Below, one piece after another: positions 19,244-27,466 of a stretch of 64,000 bases of DNA (within the stretch, counting starts at the first letter, position 1; every line of letters starts with the position of its first letter). Location of the stretch: assembly GCF_009660225.1 (NCBI RefSeq), contig NZ_CP045920.1, positions 2,342,079 through 2,406,078 of the forward strand. The letters are read 5' to 3'. The translations under genes were made by a program, and so were the position numbers. Source of the DNA: Pseudactinotalea sp. HY158 (GTDB lineage: Bacteria > Actinomycetota > Actinomycetes > Actinomycetales > Beutenbergiaceae). Under the pieces are notes generated by a model. The model was given only the letters and a program-made list of their open reading frames with translations. It ran no database searches and was not told where the DNA came from.

Positions 19244-20929
19244 TCAGACGGCGACGACCACGGGGATGATCATCGGGCGGCGACGGAGCCGGCGCCCGGT
19301 CCAGCGCCCGACCACGCGGCGGACGGCCTGCTGGAGCTCATGGGTGTCCACGGTTCCCTCGGCCATGGCGGCCACGAGGGCGGCCTCGATGTCGGGCACG
19401 ATCGACTGGAGCTTGCCCTCGTCCTCGGCGAAGCCGCGGGCGTGCAGCTGCGGCCCGGACACGATCGTGCCCGTGGCGGCCTCGACCACCGCGAACACCG
19501 AGAGGAAGCCCTCCTCGGAGAGGATCCGGCGGTCCTTGAGCTGGTCCTCGGTCACGCCGCCGATGGAGGAGCCATCGACGTAGACGTAGCCGCAGGGCAC
19601 GGCGCCGGCGATGCGGGCCACCCCGTCGATCAGGTCGACCACGACGCCGTCCTCGGCGAGCACGACCCGCTCGGGGGCGAGGCCGCTCTGGACCGCGAGC
19701 GCACCGTTGGCCACGAGGTGGCGGATCTCGCCGTGGACGGGCATGACGTTCTTCGGCCGGATGATGTTGTAGCAGTAGAGCAACTCGCCGGCCGAGGCGT
19801 GCCCGGAGACGTGCACGCGGGCGTTCGACTGGTGCACGACCTTCGCGCCGAGGCGGGTGAGGCCGTTGATGACCCGGAACACCGCGTTCTCGTTGCCGGG
19901 GATGAGGGAGGAGGCGAGCACCACGGTGTCGCCGGGGCCGATCGAGACCTTGTGATCGCGGTTCGCCATCCGGCTCAGGGCGGCCATCGGCTCCCCCTGC
20001 GAACCGGTGGACATGAGCACCACCCGGTCGTCGGGCAGGTCGCCGACCTTCTTCAGGTCGATGAGCACCCCCTCCGGCACGGTGAGGTACCCGAGGTCGG
20101 CCGCGATGCCCATGTTGCGCACCATCGACCGGCCCACGAGCGCCACGCGGCGGCCGTGGGTGTAGGCGGTGTCGAGGACCTGCTGCACGCGGTGCACATG
20201 GGAGGCGAAGGAGGCGACCACGAGCCGGCCGGCGGCCTGCTCGAACACGCGGTCGAGCACGGGCCCGATCTCACGCTCGGCCACGGTGAAGCCGGGCACC
20301 TCGGCGTTGGTCGAGTCGGGCATGAACAGGTCGACGCCCTCCTCCCCCAGGCGGGCGAACGCGCGCAGGTCGGTGATGCGCCGATCGAGCGGAAGCTGGT
20401 CCATCTTGAAGTCGCCGGTGTGCAGCACGGTGCCGGCCGGGGTGCGGATCGCCACGGCGAGCGCATCCGGGATCGAGTGGTTGACCGCGATGAACTCGCA
20501 GTCGAACGTGCCGAAGGAGTGCCGCTGCCCCTCGGTCACGAGCTTGGTCACCGGCGTGATGCGGTGCTCCTTGAGCTTGGCCTCGATGAAGGCGAGCGTG
20601 AGCTTGGAGCCCACGAGCGGGATGTCGCGGCGCAGGCGCAGCAGGTAGGGCACGGCGCCGATGTGGTCCTCGTGGCCGTGGGTGAGCACGATCGCCTCGA
20701 CGTCGTCGAGGCGGTCCTCGATGATCGAGAAGTCCGGCAGGATGAGGTCGACGCCGGGCTGGGTGTCCTCGGGGAAGAGCACCCCGCAGTCGACGATGAG
20801 CAGCCGGCCGCGGTGCTCGAAGACGGCCATGTTCCGGCCGACCTCCCCGAGCCCGCCGAGGGCGATGATGCGCAGGCCGTTCTCCGGCAGCGGCGCGGGC
20901 AGCCCGAGACCGGGGTGCGGGTGAGACAT
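19244..20929 (-). CDS. rnj: Ribonuclease J
   Basis: The 561-residue metallo-beta-lactamase/beta-CASP enzyme combines endonuclease and 5'-3' exonuclease activity in mRNA decay and rRNA maturation. Visible are LGGLGEVGRNM, the zinc motif LTHGHEDHIG (about 80), AVNHSIPDA, LHTGDFKMDQ and the beta-CASP/C-terminal motifs GSQGEPMAALSRM and HVSGHASAGEL. The ATG at 20929 is chosen over upstream in-frame starts because GGAG stands 5 nt before it and the earlier residues are low-complexity. dapA lies 22 nt upstream; dapA-rnj is a common actinomycete operon. Confidence 0.95.
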   Translation of the reverse strand: MSHPHPGLGLPAPLPENGLRIIALGGLGEVGRNMAVFEHRGRLLIVDCGVLFPEDTQPGVDLILPDFSIIEDRLDDVEAIVLTHGHEDHIGAVPYLLRLRRDIPLVGSKLTLAFIEAKLKEHRITPVTKLVTEGQRHSFGTFDCEFIAVNHSIPDALAVAIRTPAGTVLHTGDFKMDQLPLDRRITDLRAFARLGEEGVDLFMPDSTNAEVPGFTVAEREIGPVLDRVFEQAAGRLVVASFASHVHRVQQVLDTAYTHGRRVALVGRSMVRNMGIAADLGYLTVPEGVLIDLKKVGDLPDDRVVLMSTGSQGEPMAALSRMANRDHKVSIGPGDTVVLASSLIPGNENAVFRVINGLTRLGAKVVHQSNARVHVSGHASAGELLYCYNIIRPKNVMPVHGEIRHLVANGALAVQSGLAPERVVLAEDGVVVDLIDGVARIAGAVPCGYVYVDGSSIGGVTEDQLKDRRILSEEGFLSVFAVVEAATGTIVSGPQLHARGFAEDEGKLQSIVPDIEAALVAAMAEGTVDTHELQQAVRRVVGRWTGRRLRRRPMIIPVVVAV

Positions 20930-20951
20930 GTATTCTCCAGTGGTTGACTGA

Positions 20952-21848
20952 TCAGTCGAGCAGGCCGAGGCGCTCGAGGTCGAAGCGCAGCTGCTCGATC
21001 TCCTCGGCGCCGGCCTCAACGAGGGGCGAGCGCACGCTCGCGTGGGTGATCCGGCCCTGCAGGGTGAGGGCGGCCTTGGCCATGACGGCTCCCTGCCCGC
21101 CCCCCATGATCGCATCGCAGACCGGGGACAGCTGGGCGGAGAGGTTGCGGGCCTCGTCGAGATCGCCGGCGTCGGTGGCCTGGACCATGCGCCGGTACTC
21201 CCCGGCGACGAGGTGGCCTGTGACCGACACGACGCCGGAGGCGCCGTGGACGAGCCAGGCGAGGTTGAGGGCGTCGTCCCCGGAATAGAACTCGAGGCCG
21301 GTGCGGCGCATCCGGTCGAAGCCGGCGGCCACGTTGCCGGTGGCGTCCTTGACGGCCTTGATCTGGGGTACCTCCGCCAGCCGGTCGAGGCACCGGTCGC
21401 CGATCGCGACGCCGGTGCGGCCCGGGATGTCGTAGACCATCGCCGGCAGCGCCGTGGACTCGACGATGTCGCGGATGTGCCTGAAGACGCCCTCCTGGGA
21501 GGGCCGGTTGTAGTAGGGCGAGACCACGAGCAGCCCGTGGGCGCCGGCCGCCTCGGCGGCCTGGGCGATGCGGGCCGCGTGCGCGGTGTCGTTCGAGCTG
21601 GCGCCCGCGATGACCATCGCCTCGGCGCCGACCTCGTCCACGACGACCCGGATGAGCTCGTCCTTCTCCGGGGTGTGGGTCGTGGGCGACTCGCCCGTCG
21701 TGCCGCTCACGAGCACCGCATCGCAGCCGGTGTCGACGAGGTGGCGGGCGAGGCGGCGCGCGGACTCGTAGTCGATCGACCCGTCGGGGAACATGGGCGT
21801 GACCATGGCCACGGCGACCGAACCGAAGCTGCGCGAGGGGGTGGACAT
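20952..21848 (-). CDS. dapA: 4-hydroxy-tetrahydrodipicolinate synthase
   Basis: This 298-residue enzyme condenses pyruvate and aspartate semialdehyde in lysine/diaminopimelate synthesis. Conserved features are GTTGESPT (about 52), SPYYNRPSQEG, the Tyr in VYDIPGRTG and the Schiff-base Lys in AVKDATGN (about 172). The ATG at 21848 is supported by TACCGT 7 nt upstream. It is divergent from the GNAT gene, with only 37 nt between the two initiation codons. dapB for the next step is at 26681. Confidence 0.95.
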   Translation of the reverse strand: MSTPSRSFGSVAVAMVTPMFPDGSIDYESARRLARHLVDTGCDAVLVSGTTGESPTTHTPEKDELIRVVVDEVGAEAMVIAGASSNDTAHAARIAQAAEAAGAHGLLVVSPYYNRPSQEGVFRHIRDIVESTALPAMVYDIPGRTGVAIGDRCLDRLAEVPQIKAVKDATGNVAAGFDRMRRTGLEFYSGDDALNLAWLVHGASGVVSVTGHLVAGEYRRMVQATDAGDLDEARNLSAQLSPVCDAIMGGGQGAVMAKAALTLQGRITHASVRSPLVEAGAEEIEQLRFDLERLGLLD

Positions 21849-21855
21849 GGACACA

Positions 21856-21861
21856 ACGGTA
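21856..21861 (-). promoter_or_regulatory. -10 element for leaderless dapA
   Basis: TACCGT lies 7 nt before the ATG at 21848, only 11 bp from the opposing -10 of the GNAT gene. Confidence 0.55.
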
Positions 21862-21872
21862 CCGCGCCCGCA

Positions 21873-21878
21873 TAGGCT
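21873..21878 (+). promoter_or_regulatory. -10 element for leaderless GNAT gene
   Basis: TAGGCT lies 7 nt before the ATG at 21886. TGGACA (21848-21853) could be a -35, but the spacing would be 19 bp. Confidence 0.55.
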
Positions 21879-21885
21879 GGGCGGC

Positions 21886-22425
21886 ATGTCGCATTCTCAC
21901 GGGCACAGCCATGACCTGACCGCCGACGCGAGCGTGCGTCCCTCCGTCGACGAGGACGCCCCGCTGCTCGGTCGCATCCAGGCGGCCGCATGGCTCGCCG
22001 ACGGCAGGGTTCCGGCGAGCGCGGAGGAGCTCGTGGACGCCGCGGCCTTCTCCTCCGCGTGGGCGGCGGCGATCGCCTCGCCCCCGTCCGCCAAGCACCG
22101 CATGCTCACCGCCTGCGAGGGCGCCACCGTGGTCGGCTTCGCGGCCCTGGCGCCCGCCGACGAGGAAACCGGTGAGATCGTCGCCCTCGAGGTCGACCCG
22201 GATCATGCCCGCGCCGGGCACGGCTCCCGGCTGCTCGCGGCCTGCGCCGACATCCTGCGTCAGACCGGCGCGACCGGGCTGCGCACCTGGATCCCGGTCG
22301 GCAACGAGGGCCGGATCGGATTCTTCACCGCGGCGGGCTTCGGACCCACGGGGACGCGCCGCACCTTCGATGCCGGTGGCACCGAGGTGGCCCAGGAGGC
22401 CTACGGCGCGCAGCTGGGCGACTGA
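21886..22425 (+). CDS. GNAT-family N-acetyltransferase
   Basis: The 179-residue protein begins with a His-rich stretch, MSHSHGHSHD. A GNAT fold follows: strand VVGFAAL, then EIVALEVDPDHARAGHGSRLLAA, where the acetyl-CoA-binding A motif (RxxGxG/A) is read as RAGHGS at about 110, and the end GRIGFFTAAGFGPTGTRRTF. The acceptor cannot be told from sequence. The gene is expressed away from dapA from a back-to-back leaderless promoter. The N-terminal His cluster might bind metal, which is only a guess. Confidence 0.8.
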   Translation: MSHSHGHSHDLTADASVRPSVDEDAPLLGRIQAAAWLADGRVPASAEELVDAAAFSSAWAAAIASPPSAKHRMLTACEGATVVGFAALAPADEETGEIVALEVDPDHARAGHGSRLLAACADILRQTGATGLRTWIPVGNEGRIGFFTAAGFGPTGTRRTFDAGGTEVAQEAYGAQLGD

Positions 22426-22450
22426 ACCGGCGCGCGACCCTCGCCTCCGC

Positions 22451-22566
22451 GCCCCGGGGAGACTATTCGTTGCGGGCGACGGGTACTCTTCCCCGCTCCA
22501 CGCCGCCCGCGCGCTCCGTGCCCCGGCGGGGAGGAAGATCCGTTGCGGGGACCCAGGAGTTTCCCC
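22451..22566. repeat. Imperfect direct repeat upstream of lipoprotein gene
   Basis: Two copies of a module of about 45 bp (22451-22494 and 22520-22566) share GCCCCGG, a GGGGA box, the 9-mer CGTTGCGGG (copies at 22468 and 22541) and a closing TTCCCC. They occupy the gap before the lipoprotein gene and look like a duplicated regulatory segment; no standard promoter is clear. Confidence 0.4.
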
Positions 22567-22639
22567 ACCCGAGACAGGGGCTGTATGAGAGTGTGGGGCA
22601 GAGCACGACGCGGAGGACGTGAACCCTGAGGAGGGGCGG

Positions 22640-23206
22640 ATGGAACGGGGAATCCAGAACGAGGCGGGCACGGTGACGGATCGGGCGACCCGGCGCGGGC
22701 CCGTCGGGCGGATGGCGGGATGGGCTGCGGGCGTGTTCGCCACGAGCCTCGTCGTCGCGGCCTGCAGCGGCTCACCCGGTGCCAACGGTGCCGACGGTGC
22801 CGACGGCGGCAGTGGTCCAGGCGGTGTCGGTGGTGTCGGTGGTGTCGGTGGTTCGATCGACCTCGCGCTGACGACCGGCTGCGAGCCGGACTCGGCTCCC
22901 GAATGCGTCGAGGCGGGCGGCACGCACGTGCTCGACCCGGGCGCCTACGAGCGCGCGGGCGTCGCCTCCGCGGAGCTCGGGGACGGCGACACGATCGCCG
23001 TGCAGCTCGACGATGCCGGCGCGGCGATGCTCGAAGACCTCTCGCAGGAGGCCGCCGAGTCCGGTGACCGGCTGCTCATGCGGGCCGGCAACGAGGTGGT
23101 GGGCGCACCCGCCGTCATGGAACCGCTCACCGGTGGTGCCGTCCAGCTCACATTCACATCGGCGCAGGAGGCCGAACGGGTCCTCGCCCTGATCCAGGGC
23201 TCCTGA
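22640..23206 (+). CDS. Lipoprotein with SecD-P1-head-like domain
   Basis: The 188-residue precursor has a lipoprotein signal with lipobox VVAAC (Cys about 35), then a Gly-Ala-Asp and Gly-Val-rich linker. From about 110 to the end, DTIAVQLDDAGAAML, RLLMRAGNEVVGAPAV and PLTGGAVQLTF follow the order of the periplasmic P1 head of SecD, in which an ExISAP-like strand is typical. There are no membrane helices, so this is a free, lipid-anchored relative, not SecD. The ATG at 22640 is used because GAGGAGG lies about 7 nt upstream. Role unknown. Confidence 0.65.
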   Translation: MERGIQNEAGTVTDRATRRGPVGRMAGWAAGVFATSLVVAACSGSPGANGADGADGGSGPGGVGGVGGVGGSIDLALTTGCEPDSAPECVEAGGTHVLDPGAYERAGVASAELGDGDTIAVQLDDAGAAMLEDLSQEAAESGDRLLMRAGNEVVGAPAVMEPLTGGAVQLTFTSAQEAERVLALIQGS

Positions 23207-23396
23207 CCCACCGGGTCTCCCCCGGATCGCGGCCGCTCCGACAACTGGAGCACCGATCCAGGATCCGCAGGGCCGGGTCCGGCGGTCACGGGGCCCACGC
23301 GCGGGGCGTCCTGGCTCGGGTGCATAGATTCGGGCGACGGGGGTACAGACACTTCACACGGCCAACTGAGCACATCAGTCGCGACCTGAGGAGTGG

Positions 23397-23753
23397 ATGA
23401 CAATGACCACTGGACGCGCCGGCAGCCCGGACGAGGACCCGCAGCCGACCACCTCCCACACAGTCGCGGGAGCCAGCCCGCCGGCGCTCACTGCTCCCCC
23501 GCTGGTCTGCACGGTCTTCGGACACGACTACCACTTCACCGCCGACGGCTCGACGATGCGGTGGACCTGCACCCGCCGCTGCGGTGCGGGAGGTCGTAAG
23601 GAGTACGCCGACCCGGAATCCGCCGCCCGGTACGCCCACGCATTCGATCGTCGTGACCGGGACGACCTCGGTCGACGAGCCCCACTCATCGGTCTCTTCC
23701 CCCTACGCCTATGGCGATGGTTCGAACGTCGCAACCAGGCGAAGAAGGCGTGA
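23397..23753 (+). CDS. Conserved small protein coupled to MFS transporter
   Basis: I do not recognise a named family. The 118-residue protein has a Pro/Thr-rich N-terminus, then CTVFGHDYHF, WTCTRRCGAGGRKEY with three Cys (possible metal or redox site), and a basic C-terminus FDRRDRDDLGRRAPLIGLFPLRLWRW. GAGGAG stands just before the first ATG; a second ATG at 23403 is equally possible. Its TGA is followed after one base by the MFS start, so the two are translationally coupled and probably work together. Confidence 0.65.
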   Translation: MTMTTGRAGSPDEDPQPTTSHTVAGASPPALTAPPLVCTVFGHDYHFTADGSTMRWTCTRRCGAGGRKEYADPESAARYAHAFDRRDRDDLGRRAPLIGLFPLRLWRWFERRNQAKKA

Positions 23754-23754
23754 C

Positions 23755-25248
23755 ATGGCGAGCAGGGACGTGCAGTTGGGCACCATCCAAACGAAGATCC
23801 CCGGCCGGCTCGACCGGCTCCCGTGGTCGAATTTCCATTGGCGGGTCGTCATCGGCCTCGGTGCCGTCTGGATTCTCGATGGGCTCGAGGTCACGATGGT
23901 CGGTGCCGTCGCCTCGCGGCTGACCCAGTCCGGCAGCGGTATCGAGATCAACTCCGCCCAGATCGGTCTCGCCGGAGCCGTCTATGTGGCCGGAGCATGC
24001 CTGGGCGCGTTGTTCTTCGGGCAGCTCACCGACAAGTTGGGCCGCAAGCGGCTGTTCATGATCACGCTCATCGTGTACCTCGTGGCCACCGTCGCCACCG
24101 GGTTCGCGTTCGCTCCGTGGTACTTCTTCCTCGCGCGCTTCTTCACCGGTGCCGGCATCGGTGGGGAGTATGCGGCCATCAATTCGGCGATCGACGAGAT
24201 GATCCCGGGCCGGGTGCGCGGCCGCGTCGACCTCATCATCAACGGCAGCTATTGGCTCGGCGCGGTCGGTGGCAACCTTGCTGCCGTCGTGCTGCTCGAC
24301 AAGGCGCTGTTCCCGGCCGATATCGGCTGGCGTATCGCCTTCGGGATCGGCGCGGTTCTCGGCCTCGGCGTGCTCTACGTCCGGCGCGGCATCCCCGAGA
24401 GCCCGCGGTGGCTGTTCATCCACGGCTACCAAGATCAGGCCGAGGAGATCGTCGGCGGGATCGAGCAGGACATCAACGATCGCACCACGGCCGAACTGGC
24501 CGATCCGGGCGATTCGCTCACGATTCGTCAACGGCGGTCGATCCCCTTCCGGGAGATCGCGAAGGTCGCGTTCAAGACGTATCCTCGACGGTCGGTCCTG
24601 AGCGTCGCCCTGTTCGTCGGTCAGGCGTTCATGTACAACGGGATCACGTTCAATCTCGGCCTGCTGCTCACCACCTTCTACGACCGGTCGGCGGATATCG
24701 TTCCCTTCTTCATCGCCGGGTGGGCCGTATCGAACTTCGCCGGCCCCGTCATCCTCGGCCCGCTGTTCGATACGGTCGGCCGGAAGCCGATGATCTCGAT
24801 CTCCTATCTCGGCTCGGCCGCGCTCGGTGTGGTCCTCGCGTTCGTCATGATCTCCGGCACGAGCAACATCTGGCTGTTCATGATCGTTCTCGTGGCCACG
24901 TTCTTCCTCGCCTCCTCCGGCGCGAGCGCGGCCTATCTGACGGTCAGCGAGATCTTCCCGATGGAGACCCGGGCGCTCGCGATCGCGTTCTTCTACGCCA
25001 TCGGTACGGCCGTCGGCGGGATCGCGGGCCCGCTCCTCTTCGGCGCGCTCATCAACAGCAAGGACGCCGGACTCGTCTCGATCGCGTTCTTCATCGGCGC
25101 CGGGGTCATGGCACTCGGCGGCATCGCCGAGCTGTTCTTCGGGGTCAAGGCGGAACGGGCGAGTCTCGAGAGCATCGCCATGCCGCTCACCGCCGGCGAG
25201 GCCGACGACGACGGCCCGGCGGACTCCAAGGACCGGCAGGATGACTGA
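23755..25248 (+). CDS. MFS transporter, sugar/metabolite porter type
   Basis: The 497-residue protein has about twelve membrane helices. MFS signatures are GQLTDKLGRKRLF (loop 2-3, about 85), GGEYAAINSAIDEMIPGRVRGR and PESPRWLFIHG after helix 6, and LFDTVGRKPMI (loop 8-9), with SEIFPMETRALAIAFFYAIGT in helix 10-11. These match the putative metabolite:H+ symporter group related to sugar porters; the substrate cannot be assigned. The ATG at 23755 comes one base after the preceding stop. The C-terminal tail is acidic. Confidence 0.85.
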   Translation: MASRDVQLGTIQTKIPGRLDRLPWSNFHWRVVIGLGAVWILDGLEVTMVGAVASRLTQSGSGIEINSAQIGLAGAVYVAGACLGALFFGQLTDKLGRKRLFMITLIVYLVATVATGFAFAPWYFFLARFFTGAGIGGEYAAINSAIDEMIPGRVRGRVDLIINGSYWLGAVGGNLAAVVLLDKALFPADIGWRIAFGIGAVLGLGVLYVRRGIPESPRWLFIHGYQDQAEEIVGGIEQDINDRTTAELADPGDSLTIRQRRSIPFREIAKVAFKTYPRRSVLSVALFVGQAFMYNGITFNLGLLLTTFYDRSADIVPFFIAGWAVSNFAGPVILGPLFDTVGRKPMISISYLGSAALGVVLAFVMISGTSNIWLFMIVLVATFFLASSGASAAYLTVSEIFPMETRALAIAFFYAIGTAVGGIAGPLLFGALINSKDAGLVSIAFFIGAGVMALGGIAELFFGVKAERASLESIAMPLTAGEADDDGPADSKDRQDD

Positions 25249-25379
25249 CGCAGGCCGACCGTGTTCGGGACCGTTCGGGAGCAGCCGCGAGCGGGCACTA
25301 CGACAACCGCACGCTCACGCCACCCGGTCGGCCACCGAGGCGACGCACCGTTCCAGACATGAACGCGACGATCACGCCG

Positions 25380-25745
25380 TGGGACGCCCGGCATGCCTCT
25401 GCGGTGCTCGTGGGCCTCACCAGTCTTATGACGCGGTCAGCGCCGAGCTCTCGGGACGGGTTCGTCTACCGATTCCGGCATGAACCGGCCCCGCTCGGAC
25501 ACGCCGAGGGAGCCTTCCTGCTGTGCGGCCTCTTCGTGACGCGGGCGGCGCACGACGGGGCCAGCTCACCGCGGCACGGATGTGGTTCGAACGCAGCCGC
25601 GCCGCGTGTGGGCCGCCACGCCTGCAATCCGAGGAGTACGACATCGTTCAGCAGCTACGGCGTGGCAACCTGCCCCAGGCCTGTGTGCACGCGCTCATGC
25701 TCGAGGCCTCGAGGTGGCAACGGATCGGTGCGGCTAAGCGGCCTG
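25380..25745 (+). pseudogene. Relic of a GH15 (glucoamylase/trehalase-like) C-terminal domain
   Basis: Two frames together resemble the C-terminal part of GH15 enzymes. Frame 3 holds DGFVYRFRH and GHAEGAFLLCGLF (to about 25535); frame 2 continues with GQLTAARMWFERS, LQSEEYD and GNLPQACVHALMLEAS, where GH15 proteins read GEGAFLLC, AEEYDP and GNFPQAFSHLAL. The N-terminal catalytic portion is missing and the frames are shifted, so this is a decayed fragment. Its end runs into the 3' end of the sigma-factor gene on the other strand. No complete gene is seen in 25249-25733. Confidence 0.6.
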
Positions 25746-26504
25746 CGGCGGGAACGTTCGCTTCACATGGCCCGCAGTGCCCTGGTCCGCTGAAGCGAAT
25801 TGCGGACCCGCCTCCAGGGTCGCGCGGAGGCGCGCAAGCACGCGCGTCAGCCTCCGCGAGACCTGGATCTGACTGATCCCGAGTCTCTCGGCGATCTGTT
25901 GCTGCGTGAGTTCGTCGAAGAATCGCAACCGGATGAGGGTGCGTTCGCGGGCACTCAGCGCGGCGAGCACACGTCGCAGATCCAAGAGGTCCTCCAGCCC
26001 CGCGTGGTCGCCATCGACCCCATCGCAGATCGACGCCGACCGGGGCGCTCGACCGTCCCGCGCCGGGACATCGAGTGAATCCGCCCGAAAGCAGGTGGTC
26101 GCTGCGAGCGCCTCGCCGACTTCGCGTCGCGTCACGCCATGCCGGCACGCCAGCACCTGCTGCTCCATATCGGTCAGCCGATCGCGATACGAGGTGGCCA
26201 ACTCCGAACGCAGCTGCTGGATCCGTCGCGGTGGCCGGATCACCCATGCGTGATCGCGAAAGTACTTCTTCAATTCGCCCTCGATCGTCATCGCCGCGAA
26301 CACCCCGAACTCCCCGCGTTCGCTCCGATACCGGCGAGCCGCACCGACGAGGCCGAGGCAGGCCACCTGCTCCAGGTCCTGGAATTCGACTCCCCGGCTG
26401 CGATATCGGGCGGCCAGCGACCGGGCCAGGCCGAGATGCTGTTCGATCAAGCGGTCCTGATGGGATCTCGGCGGCACCTCGTGGGGTGACCTCGGATGCG
26501 ACAC
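25734..26504 (-). CDS. Sigma-70 family factor, SigB/SigF type
   Basis: The 256-residue protein has sigma region 2 (HLGLARSLAARYRSRGVEFQDLEQVACLGLVGAARRY, then FAAMTIEGELKKYFRDHAW with VIRPPRR), a poorly conserved region 3 and region 4 (LSARERTLIRLRFFDELTQQQIAERLGISQIQVSRRLTRVL; the helix-turn-helix centres on AERLGISQ). This layout fits stress or differentiation sigma factors of the SigB/SigF group. The GTG at 26504 is used because GGGAGG stands 4 nt upstream. No anti-sigma kinase is adjacent, so control must come from elsewhere or from transcription. Confidence 0.85.
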   Translation of the reverse strand: MSHPRSPHEVPPRSHQDRLIEQHLGLARSLAARYRSRGVEFQDLEQVACLGLVGAARRYRSERGEFGVFAAMTIEGELKKYFRDHAWVIRPPRRIQQLRSELATSYRDRLTDMEQQVLACRHGVTRREVGEALAATTCFRADSLDVPARDGRAPRSASICDGVDGDHAGLEDLLDLRRVLAALSARERTLIRLRFFDELTQQQIAERLGISQIQVSRRLTRVLARLRATLEAGPQFASADQGTAGHVKRTFPPQAA

Positions 26505-26575
26505 GACCCCTCCCTGGCCCGGAAGCGACGACTGGGCGGTGACTGATGCCTGATGCCTGCCCCCTTCAGGCCTAT

Positions 26576-26594
26576 CAACGCCGCATTCGCGTTG
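26576..26594. promoter_or_regulatory. Inverted repeat between the sigma-factor gene and dapB
   Basis: CAACGC (26576-26581) and GCGTTG (26589-26594) form a perfect 6-7-6 inverted repeat in the divergent 176-bp gap. The sigma gene leader also has a doubled GCATCAG. A regulator site is possible but unproven. Confidence 0.3.
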
Positions 26595-26667
26595 GCTAGG
26601 GGGACCGGCGGACCGGTCCACTCGATCGCGCGCCCGGGCCGCTGCTGCCGGTCCGTCCAGGTCCCAG

Positions 26668-26673
26668 TAGGGT
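26668..26673 (+). promoter_or_regulatory. -10 element for leaderless dapB
   Basis: TAGGGT lies 7 nt before the ATG at 26681. Confidence 0.5.
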
Positions 26674-26680
26674 GGGAGGC

Positions 26681-27445
26681 ATGACATTGCGTGTGGCGGT
26701 TGTGGGTGCCCGGGGACGGATGGGGCGTCAGGTGTGCGCCGCCGTCACCGGCGCCGCGGACCTGGAGCTGGTGGCCGAGGTGGACCCCTCGAGCGGGGAC
26801 CCGGCGAGCGGCCGGACGGCCGAGGAGATCGCGGCGCTCGCCGGCGCGGTCGACGTCGCCGTCGACTTCACGGTCCCGTCGGTGACCGAGGCGAACGTGC
26901 ACGCCCTGATCGAGGCCGGCATCGCACCGGTCGTGGGCACCACCGGCTGGACCGAGGACTCCCTCGATCGGGTGCGCGCCGCGCTCGACGGCACGGGCCT
27001 CGGTGCGGTCATCGCCCCGAACTTCGCGCTCTCGGCGGTGCTGGCGATGCGCTTCGCGGCCATGGCCGCCCCCTACTTCGAGTCGGCCGAGGTGATCGAG
27101 CTGCACCACCCGAACAAGGTGGACGCCCCCTCCGGCACCGCCATGCACACGGCCCGCGGGATCGCCTCCGCCCGCGCGCGGGCCGGGCTCGACCCGATGC
27201 CCGATGCGACCGAGACGGGGTTCGAGGCCCGCGGCATGGACGTCGACGGGGTGCGCGTGCACGCCGTGCGCCAGCGCGGTCTCGTGGCCCACGAGGAGAT
27301 CCTCTTCGGCAACCCCGGCGAGCAGCTGACGATCCGCACCGACTCCTTCGACCGCGCCTCCTTCATGCCCGGCGTGCTCCTGGCCGTGCGCGCGGTCGCC
27401 GGCCGCCCCGGCCTGACCGTCGGCCTCGACCCCCTGCTCGGCTGA
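26681..27445 (+). CDS. dapB: 4-hydroxy-tetrahydrodipicolinate reductase
   Basis: The 254-residue NAD(P)H-dependent reductase follows DapA in lysine and peptidoglycan diaminopimelate synthesis. It has the nucleotide-binding VAVVGARGRMG at the N-terminus, VGTTGWT (about 87), FALSAVL and the catalytic ELHHPNKVDAPSGTA (about 140-154; His and Lys conserved). The ATG at 26681 is preferred over GTG 26672, which would lie inside the -10. It probably heads an operon with the TPR membrane gene. Confidence 0.95.
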   Translation: MTLRVAVVGARGRMGRQVCAAVTGAADLELVAEVDPSSGDPASGRTAEEIAALAGAVDVAVDFTVPSVTEANVHALIEAGIAPVVGTTGWTEDSLDRVRAALDGTGLGAVIAPNFALSAVLAMRFAAMAAPYFESAEVIELHHPNKVDAPSGTAMHTARGIASARARAGLDPMPDATETGFEARGMDVDGVRVHAVRQRGLVAHEEILFGNPGEQLTIRTDSFDRASFMPGVLLAVRAVAGRPGLTVGLDPLLG

Positions 27446-27466
27446 GGCCCACATGAGACGGCTCGG

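Noticed and set aside
25241..25483. 80-codon open frame after the MFS gene
   Set aside because: No ribosome site and His/Arg-rich shadow-like composition; it overlaps the GH15-like relic in another frame.
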